Shown: positions 56,340 through 64,000 of the stretch, piece by piece
Layout of the letters: each line of letters begins with the position of its first letter
How positions within the stretch are numbered: position 1 is the stretch's first letter
Source: Alteromonas lipotrueiana
Lineage (GTDB): Bacteria > Pseudomonadota > Gammaproteobacteria > Enterobacterales > Alteromonadaceae
NCBI RefSeq assembly: GCF_019249245.1
Contig: NZ_JAESDK010000022.1
Coordinates: 1 to 64,000 of the forward strand
Direction of reading: 5' to 3'
DNA length: 64,000 bases
Notes under the pieces: model-generated
Told to the model about the DNA's origin: nothing
The model's database searches: none
Seen by the model: the letters and a program-made list of their open reading frames with translations, nothing else
Translations under genes and position numbers: made by a program

Positions 56340-57191
56340 CTACTTGTAACGAATCACCAGGGCAATACCACCCAGCGTTGCCAGACCCGCAATCAGCATT
56401 TGAGCGGTAATCAGTTCGTCCAGAAATACCCAGCCCATCAGCATAGCAATCACAGGAACGCTTAGCTGAATTGTCGCTGCTACTGAACTTTGCAAATGCG
56501 GTAACACCGAATACCATAGGGCGTAACCCGCGCCTGAAGCCAAAGCGCCCGATAGCACCGCGTACATTAGTCCGGCACTGGTAATGCTAGATACGCTGTC
56601 TTCGGGTAACCACCACAGTAAAATGATTAGTAATGGCAAAACGCGCCAAAAGTTGCCTGTAGTAACCCACAAAGGTTTGGCGCTTTTACGTCCCATCAGG
56701 GTGTACACCGCCCAGGCTACCCCCGCACTTAGCATCAGCAATGAAGGCACTATTGCAGGGCTGATTGCCGATGGTAACAGTAGAATAATCAAACCGGATA
56801 AGGCAACCACAAAGCCAATGGTTTGCACAATGTTAAAGCGTTCTTTGTTGGCCAGGCTGTAACCTATCATGGTTAATTGTACAGCCCCGAATAATAACAG
56901 TGCGCCAGTACCGGTGTTCATGCCGGTATAAGCAAATGAAAACCCCGCGGCATAGATAAACAGAGCTGTTGCGGCTGTCCAACTGCCTCCGGTCAAATTA
57001 ATGCCGTTTTTTACACTGTAAATAATCGCCAGTGTTAAAGCCCCGCTGACCAAACGAATAATAGTAAAACTCGCCGGATCAAGTGCAGCATCGGTCAATG
57101 CCATACGGCACAGCAATGAATTACCAGCAAAAGCGAGCATTGCAATACAGGTAAACACAGCAACCCGTAAGGGTTCAGAAGTAATAAACAT
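56340..57191 (-). CDS. EamA/DMT-family transporter
   Basis: A 283-residue protein with ten predicted membrane helices and two EamA repeats, for example AFAGNSLLCRMALTDAALDP in the first and SVAATIQLSVPVIAMLMGWV in the second. Substrate is unknown; relatives export amino acids or metabolites. It lies downstream of purC, with a terminator between. Confidence 0.85.
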   Translation of the reverse strand: MFITSEPLRVAVFTCIAMLAFAGNSLLCRMALTDAALDPASFTIIRLVSGALTLAIIYSVKNGINLTGGSWTAATALFIYAAGFSFAYTGMNTGTGALLLFGAVQLTMIGYSLANKERFNIVQTIGFVVALSGLIILLLPSAISPAIVPSLLMLSAGVAWAVYTLMGRKSAKPLWVTTGNFWRVLPLLIILLWWLPEDSVSSITSAGLMYAVLSGALASGAGYALWYSVLPHLQSSVAATIQLSVPVIAMLMGWVFLDELITAQMLIAGLATLGGIALVIRYK

Positions 57192-57219
57192 AATAAAAAA
57201 GGGACCGTATGGTCCCTTT
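57192..57219 (-). terminator. Terminator after purC
   Basis: GGGACC (57201-57206), GTAT loop, GGTCCC (57211-57216); on the minus strand the hairpin is followed by TTTTTTATT. It lies between purC and the EamA gene. Confidence 0.82.
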
Positions 57220-57228
57220 AAACGTATC

Positions 57229-57942
57229 CTAAAGCTTCAAACCGAGACGGTCAGCCACTTCAATGTAAGTTTCTACCACTGAACCAAGCCCTTGTCTAAA
57301 GCGGTCTTTGTCCATTTTTTTGCGGGTTTCTTTATCCCATAGCCGGCAACCATCAGGGGTAAATTCGTCGCCCAGAACCAAAGCACCCGTATTATCAACG
57401 CCGAATTCCAACTTGTAATCCACCAGCAGCATGCCAGCATCATCAAACAACGTTTTTAATACCTCATTAACCCGAAATGTGAGCTTTTTCATCTCACATA
57501 CCTGCGCTTCGGTAGCCCAGCCAAACGACATAATGTGATAATCGTTGATCATGGGGTCGTGCAGAGCATCATTTTTCAAAAAGAACTCAAAAACGGGAGG
57601 GGTAAGTGATTCACCCTCTTCGACGCCCAACCGACGAACCAAAGAACCCGCGGCAACATTACGTACCACACACTCGACCGGTATCATGTCCAGCTTTTTA
57701 ACCAGGGAGTCATTGTCTGACAATAACTGTTCTACCTGAGTCGCAATACCCGCCTCTTCCAGTTTTGTCATGATAAAATGATTAAACTTATTGTTCACTT
57801 CACCTTTACGGTCAAGCTGTTCAATTTTTTCACCGTCAAAGGCTGAGGTATCGTTTCTGAATTCGAGGATAAGTTTGTCGCTGTCATCGGTATAATAAAC
57901 CGTTTTTGCCTTACCCCGGTAAAGCTCTTCACGTTTTTGCAT
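57229..57942 (-). CDS. purC: Phosphoribosylaminoimidazole-succinocarboxamide synthase
   Basis: A 237-residue SAICAR synthetase in purine synthesis, with [54 protein letters not shown] and [12 protein letters not shown]. The order dapA-bamC-purC is conserved in gammaproteobacteria. Confidence 0.97.
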   Translation of the reverse strand: MQKREELYRGKAKTVYYTDDSDKLILEFRNDTSAFDGEKIEQLDRKGEVNNKFNHFIMTKLEEAGIATQVEQLLSDNDSLVKKLDMIPVECVVRNVAAGSLVRRLGVEEGESLTPPVFEFFLKNDALHDPMINDYHIMSFGWATEAQVCEMKKLTFRVNEVLKTLFDDAGMLLVDYKLEFGVDNTGALVLGDEFTPDGCRLWDKETRKKMDKDRFRQGLGSVVETYIEVADRLGLKL

Positions 57943-57956
57943 ATTGAGTCTCAGTA

Positions 57957-59069
57957 TTATATATCCAGATTGTCTTGCGACATGACGTCAGAAAATGACT
58001 CGTAAACATCACCAAGTTGCTGGCTATCGAACGGTTCACTTTCGTTATTCATAAACAACACCGACGTGCGCTCGTCCATAGGTGCTACCTGCAAACGATA
58101 GTTACCTTGTTCCAGTAATTGTTCATCACTAGAAAACAGATTGCCCCACCAGCCATTGTCTTCGCCGGTGTAGGTAACAAACAATAGCCCGTTAGATTTA
58201 TCTAAATCTTTAACGGCAAAGCCCAGTTTACGTAAAACCAGCAACATCCGCGGCCACACCACATCGTACTTACCATCAACAATAATGGCCGGGTCGCCAC
58301 TAGCACTGTCGGCTAATTCGGTTTGCAAACCCTGGCGAATTTCAGCCAGTCGACGGGTATTATCAAGTTGAATCAGATATTCATAATGGGCGATAACCTG
58401 ATTCAGCATCGAGACTTCTTCGCGGCGCTGTTCCAGGTTATTAATTGTATTGCTGACTTCGTCGCCCCGCTGCTTTTTAAAATCGACCAGCTTCGCCGAC
58501 AATGTTGCAGTGCGGCCATGAGGTTTCACGTTCATGGTGAACGCAAACTTACGCTTAAGATTCGTATCAATAGAATCAGATAAGGCATACCAGGGACTGT
58601 TTTCATCTTCAACTTCTTCGCTGACTACAAAATACTCGGTCACTAACCTATTTTGCTGTTGATCGAATGAAGCCACTTCAACCTGATGTTTTTCCAGAAA
58701 ACTACGCAACGCATTCCATATAGATTGGTCTAAAGGAACTGAGTCATCAACCTGATCAAATACAATAGCGGCCTCACGCTGACCTTCTTCAACGTGCGAA
58801 CCTTTTACCAGTGGATGAACCAACGCCGGCGAGGTCACGGGTATTTGCTTTCCTACCAGACTCTGGTTTGCCTCAGGCCCCAATTCAGGTAAATCGTAAT
58901 CGCGTGCAAAGTCAGGTTTATCCAAACTTTCAGGGGTCTTGATTGCGCTGCTTTGTTCCGCTTCCAGATATTCATAGCTGCCAGAGGCGGTTTGATTGTC
59001 CAGTTGGCTAGAACATCCGGAAACAGCCATTACCACCAGACCGCTTACCAAAGCCAGGGATTTATTCAT
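57957..59069 (-). CDS. bamC: Outer-membrane protein assembly factor BamC
   Basis: A 370-residue lipoprotein of the BAM complex. The signal peptide ends in the lipobox VSGC ([20 protein letters not shown]). Two BamC-like helix-grip domains follow, including [19 protein letters not shown] and [22 protein letters not shown]. It is 12 bp after dapA. Confidence 0.93.
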   Translation of the reverse strand: MNKSLALVSGLVVMAVSGCSSQLDNQTASGSYEYLEAEQSSAIKTPESLDKPDFARDYDLPELGPEANQSLVGKQIPVTSPALVHPLVKGSHVEEGQREAAIVFDQVDDSVPLDQSIWNALRSFLEKHQVEVASFDQQQNRLVTEYFVVSEEVEDENSPWYALSDSIDTNLKRKFAFTMNVKPHGRTATLSAKLVDFKKQRGDEVSNTINNLEQRREEVSMLNQVIAHYEYLIQLDNTRRLAEIRQGLQTELADSASGDPAIIVDGKYDVVWPRMLLVLRKLGFAVKDLDKSNGLLFVTYTGEDNGWWGNLFSSDEQLLEQGNYRLQVAPMDERTSVLFMNNESEPFDSQQLGDVYESFSDVMSQDNLDI

Positions 59070-59081
59070 CGGTATTCCTTC

Positions 59082-59966
59082 TTAACCTTTTATCAGGTCA
59101 TATTGTTGTAATATCGTTTCGATATGTTTTTGGCTCGCAAGTTCCGGCAATACCATAGGTAAACGTAAAAAAGCGCTATTGATTAAGCCCATTTTGTACA
59201 ATGCCCATTTTGGCATGACCGGATTTGGCTCAACAAATAAGCCCGAATGAAGTTGTTCTATACTGGCGTCTATATCGCGACAACGCTGGTTATCACCGGC
59301 CAAGGCCGCCTCGCACATTTGCGCCATTGCTTTGGGCACCACGTTAGCTGTTACCGAGATAACACCATGACCACCCTCGCATAAAAAGTCTTTACTGGTT
59401 GCATCATCTCCACTTAGCAATACAAAGTCGTCATCGACCAGTGCTTGCAGAGCTTTTAAACGCGCGATATCACCGGTCGCATCTTTAAGCCCGACAATAT
59501 TACTATGCTTAGACAATTCAGCCGCGGTTTCAGGCAGCATGTCAACAACCGTACGCCCTGGAACATTATACAATACAACGGGCAGTTCAGACGCATCGGC
59601 AATGGCGGTAAAATGAGCGATGAGACCGGCCTGCTGCGGCTTATTATAATAAGGAACGACGCTTAAAAAACCATCTACGCCTAACGGGGCCATCTGTTCA
59701 CTTAAAAATATGGCTTCGGCGGTGGAGTTTGCTCCGGCGCCAGCCAACACGGGAATTTTTCCCTTGGTCATGGCCACCGTGCGACGCACTACCTCAACAT
59801 GTTCGTCAAAAGGTAATGTTGCTGACTCGCCTGTAGTGCCAACAGATATAATACCATGTGTGCCCTGCTCTATATGAAACTGCACTAAGCGTTCAAGTGC
59901 CGGGTAATTAATCTCACCGTTATCGAGCATCGGCGTGATGAGTGCAACATAACTGCCTTTAAACAT
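59082..59966 (-). CDS. dapA: 4-hydroxy-tetrahydrodipicolinate synthase
   Basis: A 294-residue TIM-barrel lyase at the branch point to lysine and diaminopimelate. It shows GTTGESATLP, YNVPGRTVVDM, the Schiff-base lysine in VGLKDATGD and LLSGDDATS. It is divergent from gcvR, a conserved neighbour pair. Confidence 0.97.
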   Translation of the reverse strand: MFKGSYVALITPMLDNGEINYPALERLVQFHIEQGTHGIISVGTTGESATLPFDEHVEVVRRTVAMTKGKIPVLAGAGANSTAEAIFLSEQMAPLGVDGFLSVVPYYNKPQQAGLIAHFTAIADASELPVVLYNVPGRTVVDMLPETAAELSKHSNIVGLKDATGDIARLKALQALVDDDFVLLSGDDATSKDFLCEGGHGVISVTANVVPKAMAQMCEAALAGDNQRCRDIDASIEQLHSGLFVEPNPVMPKWALYKMGLINSAFLRLPMVLPELASQKHIETILQQYDLIKG

Positions 59967-60126
59967 AGTATCTCCGCGTTTGATGAGCGCACATGTTAAT
60001 TATTCACCTTGTCAAAAACAAGCTTGATAGCCGTGAAATTTAGACTATTTCGCTAAGTACCCCTACTAGAATCACCAAAAAAGTCTATGCTACCATTCAA
60101 ACAACAACAAATTAGTCGTCCTTTCT

Positions 60127-60687
60127 ATGAATCAGCAACTCATCGTTACTATTCTGGGCTCTGACCGTAGCGGCATTTTAAGTGAGCTGGCTACCCTGAT
60201 GTCTGAAGCACAATGCAATATTCTTGATAGTCGCCAGGCTATTTATGGCCAGGAGTTCTCTCTGACTATGATATTAGAGGGCGAGCATACAGCCATTACC
60301 CGGGCAGAATGTATGATTCCAACGCTATGTCAGCGCTTAGATCTTTTGTCGATGATGAAGCGCACGCGGCATCACGCAAAACAAAACCTCGAACATTTGT
60401 TTGATGTGGAGTTTCAGGGAAAAGACGCAGCTGGACTCATAAAAGCGGTCACCGGTTTTTTTGCCCAACGGCAAGCATCAATCAGTGCCTTCAGACAGCG
60501 TGTTTACCCGGATAACGCCGGGCAACAACAAGAAATGCGATGTAATTTTGTGGTTAATGCGCCTGACTCTATTAACTTTGATGAGTTGCAAAAAGAGCTA
60601 ATGGCCTTATTTGATTCTTTGAACGTGACGGGCAAAGTCGTCGATAAACATAATAAGGAGACTCATGAACACACTTCAAGCTGGTGA
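60127..60687 (+). CDS. gcvR: Glycine cleavage system transcriptional repressor GcvR
   Basis: A 186-residue protein with two ACT domains (VTILGSDRSGILSELATLMSE and VEFQGKDAAGLIKAVTGFFA). In E. coli it binds GcvA to repress gcvTHP. It overlaps bcp by 23 bp. Confidence 0.92.
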   Translation: MNQQLIVTILGSDRSGILSELATLMSEAQCNILDSRQAIYGQEFSLTMILEGEHTAITRAECMIPTLCQRLDLLSMMKRTRHHAKQNLEHLFDVEFQGKDAAGLIKAVTGFFAQRQASISAFRQRVYPDNAGQQQEMRCNFVVNAPDSINFDELQKELMALFDSLNVTGKVVDKHNKETHEHTSSW

Positions 60688-61132
60688 TAGCGCGCCTCAC
60701 TTTACTTTACAGGATCAAAATGACGAAGCAGTGTCATTGCAGAGCTTTTCAGGTAAAAAAGTGTTGGTGTACTTTTACCCTAAAGCAATGACACCGGGGT
60801 GCACGACTCAGGCCCAAAACCTACGCGATAGCAAAGAGCAATTAGACGCACACAATGTGGTGGTATTGGGCATCAGCCCCGACCCGGTAAAACGTCTGCC
60901 AAAGTTTATCGAAAAACAAGATCTTAATTTCACGCTTCTTAGTGATGAGGACCATCAGGTTGCTGAGCAGTTTGGTGTATGGGGCCTGAAGAAATTTATG
61001 GGCAAAGAATATGATGGTATCCATCGCATCAGTTTTTTAATCGATGAGAAGGGACAGGTTGAACACGTTTTCAATAAGTTTAAGACCAAAGAGCATCATC
61101 AGGTCGTGTTAGATTATCTAAATCACGCCTAA
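60665..61132 (+). CDS. bcp: Thiol peroxidase Bcp (PrxQ-type peroxiredoxin)
   Basis: A 155-residue peroxiredoxin that reduces peroxides using thioredoxin. The peroxidatic cysteine lies in FYPKAMTPGCTTQAQNLRD; the second Cys five residues later in typical Bcp is replaced (TTQAQ instead of TxEAC), so it appears to be a one-Cys form. RBS AAGGAG precedes the start inside gcvR. Confidence 0.93.
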   Translation: MNTLQAGDSAPHFTLQDQNDEAVSLQSFSGKKVLVYFYPKAMTPGCTTQAQNLRDSKEQLDAHNVVVLGISPDPVKRLPKFIEKQDLNFTLLSDEDHQVAEQFGVWGLKKFMGKEYDGIHRISFLIDEKGQVEHVFNKFKTKEHHQVVLDYLNHA

Positions 61133-61140
61133 CCCCATAT

Positions 61141-61172
61141 AAAAAGCCGCTTCAACATGAGCGGCTTTTTTA
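61141..61172. terminator. Bidirectional terminator between bcp and perM-like gene
   Basis: AAAAAGCCGCT (61141-61151) pairs with AGCGGCTTTTT (61160-61170), with A and T runs on both sides. Confidence 0.87.
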
Positions 61173-61190
61173 TCATGTAAGGCTTAGGAT

Positions 61191-62270
61191 TCAGACCGAG
61201 GGTTGCAGCGGCTCTGGGCTGCTACTCCAGGCTGTAATCAATGCTTTAACCAGCGTGGCCAGCGGTATGGCGAAAAACACCCCCCAGAAGCCCCACAGCC
61301 CGCCAAAAAACAATACCGCCACTATGATGTACAATGGATGCAAGCTTACGGCTTCAGAAAATAATAATGGCACCAGTAAGTTTCCATCGAGCCCCTGAAT
61401 TATAGAGTACACCAGCATCAGATACCAAAACTCAGGGGAGATCCCCCACTGGAACATTGCGACTACCGCCACCGGAATGGTGACTACAGCGGCACCAATA
61501 TAAGGAATTAATACAGACAACCCGACCAAAACCCCAAGCAGTATGGCGTAACGCAGTTCCATAACCGCAAACGCAATACATGAAATAGCCCCCACAATAA
61601 CAATCTCGATAGCTTTACCGCGAATATAGTTTGCTATCTGGGAGTTCATCTCATGACCTACCTGCGTGATTAAACGACGTTCACGTGGCAACACCTTAGA
61701 AATACTCGTTAGAAAGAAATTTTTGTCCTTAAGCATAAAAAAGACCATCAGCGGAACCAAAACTAAATAAACCAGTAAAGCGGCGATGTCCGCTAACGAG
61801 CTTACTGACGCTGAGATTAACTGCTCTCCAACTTCTACCAGCTTTTCATTCAGCCCACCCATCATTTGATGAATATGATACACCTGCACATAATCAGGGT
61901 ATTTATCGGGCAGCGTGAGGATCCAGTCCTGCGCGTTTTGCCAGATTAACGGTGTCTCTTGTATAAGGTTAATGCTCTGGCGAGAGATAATCGGTACCAG
62001 CCCGATAAGCAGCAAGATACTGATAGCAACAAACCCCAGTAATACCAGTACACTGGACAACGTCCGGCTTATCCCCAGGCGTACCATTCTGGTGACCGGC
62101 CAATCTAAGAGGTAAGCAACAATAGCGGCGACCAGGACAGGTAGAATTAAATCGCCCCAAATTAGCAACACTGCGGTGGTCAGAATAATCAGTATCAGCA
62201 GCATCGCTGCATCGGGATCGGAGAATTTACGCCAGTACCAGCGTCCGAAGACACTCAACAAACTCATCAA
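61191..62270 (-). CDS. perM: AI-2E family transporter (PerM-like)
   Basis: A 359-residue membrane protein with eight helices of the AI-2E/PerM family. The family region LVGLSVLIPYIGAAVVTIPVAVVA and the later DGNLLVPLLFSEAVSLHPL are visible. Members act as autoinducer exporters or Na+/H+ antiporters; the substrate here is unknown. Location between bcp and bepA matches E. coli perM. Confidence 0.87.
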   Translation of the reverse strand: MMSLLSVFGRWYWRKFSDPDAAMLLILIILTTAVLLIWGDLILPVLVAAIVAYLLDWPVTRMVRLGISRTLSSVLVLLGFVAISILLLIGLVPIISRQSINLIQETPLIWQNAQDWILTLPDKYPDYVQVYHIHQMMGGLNEKLVEVGEQLISASVSSLADIAALLVYLVLVPLMVFFMLKDKNFFLTSISKVLPRERRLITQVGHEMNSQIANYIRGKAIEIVIVGAISCIAFAVMELRYAILLGVLVGLSVLIPYIGAAVVTIPVAVVAMFQWGISPEFWYLMLVYSIIQGLDGNLLVPLLFSEAVSLHPLYIIVAVLFFGGLWGFWGVFFAIPLATLVKALITAWSSSPEPLQPSV

Positions 62271-62548
62271 AAAGTCTCGTTATGAAAACACAAAAAAGGC
62301 ATCATAGGGTAACCCTGCGTTGTGAGCAACAGACAATACGAAGACCGTTAACATATCTGCGACTATCGGTCTATAATTGGGCATATTGCGTCGGTGAGGT
62401 AACCTGTTGGCAAGGTAAAACATCTGGTAATAGCCAGTTACCTGCGCCAGAATAAACCGTCAAAACAAAAAATAAATGAAACTGTTCGGCTTTATCATAG
62501 CTCTAACAACCTAATAATCGGTGTAAACAGTTCTCTAGAAAGGGTGTA

Positions 62549-64000
62549 ATGAGATCATTTGTGAACCACGGCCTTAAAATTGGCTTGTTTTTAGTAGTAC
62601 TCAGTTTTTCTGCAGTTGCTCAACAAACTTATAACAATAGAAATACGCTACCCGAAATTGGCGTTGTAGCGGCTGATACACTTTCGTTAGATAAAGAAAT
62701 GATCATTGGCGATGCGGTAATGCGCCAAATGCGCGGCCAGGCCCCCTTAATCATGGACCCTGTATTGGATGAATATTTACAGGATTTAGGCAATCGCCTG
62801 GTGGTCTATGCTGACAGCGCTAAATTTCCGTTCTCGTTTTTTTGGGTTAACAACGATGCGATAAATGCGTTTGCCTTTTTCGGTGGTCATATTGGCGTTC
62901 ACTCAGGATTAATCCATTATTCTAACTCAGAAAGCGAGCTTGCTTCAGTACTTGCTCATGAAATCTCGCATGTTACCCAACGCCACCTGGCGCGCAGTAT
63001 GCAGGCTCAGCAACGCTCAGCCCCCTTGGCGCTGGCGTCTATGTTAGGGGGTATATTGTTAGCCATTGCGAATCCTGAAGCGGGAATGGCAGCACTGGCA
63101 AGCAGTCAGGCCGCAAGTGCTCAGATGCAAATAGATTATACCCGCTCTAATGAAGAAGAAGCCGACCGTATCGGAATTGCAATGCTTGCCCGGTCTGGAT
63201 TTGATCCAAATGCCGCCGCGAGTTTTTTTGCTACGCTCAACGAACAGTACCGATTGGTCTCACAAACTCCTGCCAGATTGTTATCGCACCCGTTAACCGA
63301 GTCGCGGGTTGCCGATGCCCGGGCCCGTGCCGCAAACTATCCAAATGTTCGCGTAGCCAGCAGTACTGCTTATCATCTGGCTAAAGCCCGCGTCAAAGCA
63401 CGCTATACCTTTGATGAACACTTTAGCCTGCGATATTACAAAGAAGCGGTAGCCAGCCAGCCTACTGACGGCGCTTACTATGGTTTGGCGTTAGCTTATC
63501 TTCGAAATCAGCAACCCGGTGAAGCACAGCCTATAATCGAAAAACTATTACAAAAAGCGCCGGAAAATTTGTTTTATCTGGATGCGGCTACAGATATTTC
63601 TTTAGCTCAGCAGCGCTATGATGAAGCGATAGAGCGTTTAGCACCTCATTTAGAGCGTACACCCCGAAATCAGGTACTGGTATTAAATCAGGCGAATGCT
63701 TTGATAGAGGCCGGTCGTAGTCAGCCAGCAATAAAAATACTCAAAGATTTTATTCTGGTGAATGAAGAACACCAGTTGGCCTATCAGCTACTCACCCGCG
63801 CCTATGAAACCGCGCAGGACCGAAAAGATATGCATCAATCTAAAGCCGAGGTATTAGCATTGTATGGCGCCTATCAACGAGCAGTAGATGAACTTCAGTT
63901 TGCATACAACTATACCCAGGACAACTACCTGGACAAACAGCGTATCAGAGCCCGGATTAAACAGCTTCGCGCTAAAGAAGAGCGGCTTAAGCGTCTCCAG
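62549..64000 (+). CDS. bepA: Periplasmic chaperone/metalloprotease BepA (cut by window end)
   Basis: A signal peptide (ending FSAVAQQ) precedes an M48 zinc protease domain with HEISHVTQRHL (HExxH) and the third-ligand region NEEEADRIGIAML. TPR repeats follow from about residue 290. BepA promotes LptD assembly and degrades stalled outer-membrane proteins. At least 484 residues are present and the frame is open at the window end. Confidence 0.93.
   Translation, partial: MRSFVNHGLKIGLFLVVLSFSAVAQQTYNNRNTLPEIGVVAADTLSLDKEMIIGDAVMRQMRGQAPLIMDPVLDEYLQDLGNRLVVYADSAKFPFSFFWVNNDAINAFAFFGGHIGVHSGLIHYSNSESELASVLAHEISHVTQRHLARSMQAQQRSAPLALASMLGGILLAIANPEAGMAALASSQAASAQMQIDYTRSNEEEADRIGIAMLARSGFDPNAAASFFATLNEQYRLVSQTPARLLSHPLTESRVADARARAANYPNVRVASSTAYHLAKARVKARYTFDEHFSLRYYKEAVASQPTDGAYYGLALAYLRNQQPGEAQPIIEKLLQKAPENLFYLDAATDISLAQQRYDEAIERLAPHLERTPRNQVLVLNQANALIEAGRSQPAIKILKDFILVNEEHQLAYQLLTRAYETAQDRKDMHQSKAEVLALYGAYQRAVDELQFAYNYTQDNYLDKQRIRARIKQLRAKEERLKRLQ

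Overview
The window looks like a chromosome segment of a gammaproteobacterium of the order Alteromonadales, probably Alteromonadaceae (Alteromonas/Salinimonas-like). This is inferred from gene order (lrp-ftsK-lolA-rarA-serS; cmk-rpsA-ihfB-lapA-lapB-pyrF; gyrA-serC-aroA), a very large PilZ-domain protein, an alanine dehydrogenase gene facing an Lrp-type regulator, and an ovothiol gene pair. No rRNA gene or CRISPR array is seen. Two tandem tRNA-Ser(UGA) genes are present.

Layout. 1-4.6 kb: the 3' end of a REP-associated (Y1) transposase gene with short repeats beside it, a PLP-dependent lyase (ovoB candidate) and ovoA on the minus strand, then two tRNA-Ser genes. 4.7-7.6 kb: a Bax-inhibitor-1/YccA membrane protein, the tusDCB-tusE sulfur-relay operon and dps. 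8.1-30.3 kb: a dense housekeeping block (serS, fluC/crcB, rarA, lolA, ftsK, lrp, ald, pyrF, lapB, lapA, PilZ protein, ihfB, rpsA, cmk, aroA, serC, gyrA, ubiG). 30.7-55.9 kb: the class Ia ribonucleotide reductase genes nrdA and nrdB-yfaE, separated by about 21 kb of inserted DNA. 56.3-64 kb: EamA transporter, purC, bamC, dapA, gcvR, bcp, perM-like and bepA (cut by the window end).

The inserted DNA (about 33.2-54.5 kb) is the most interesting part. It starts immediately after a short repeat with an integration module: three different tyrosine recombinases followed by two small helix-turn-helix/coiled-coil proteins and a RecD2-like helicase. The arrangement resembles the multi-recombinase cores of strand-biased circularizing integrative elements (intA-cds2-intB-srap) and gamma-mobile-trio islands. 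A complete ISPpu12-like ISL3-family element (3373 bp, 24-bp imperfect inverted repeats, perfect 8-bp target duplication CTTGTTAA) sits exactly at the junction of the second and third recombinase genes. It replaces the last six codons of the second gene and carries lspA, an HMA-CDF metal exporter and a MerR regulator with a recognisable MerR-type promoter. Distal cargo is a broken P-loop ATPase gene, then a czcI-like/czcCBA RND metal efflux operon, two more CDF transporters, a YnfA-family protein and degraded genes. Related repeats near 33203 and 54516 are candidate attachment sites.

Together the island offers layered divalent-cation export (RND trans-envelope pump plus three CDF inner-membrane pumps) and splits an essential operon. 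nrdB must therefore be transcribed from a promoter to the right of the element or from within it.
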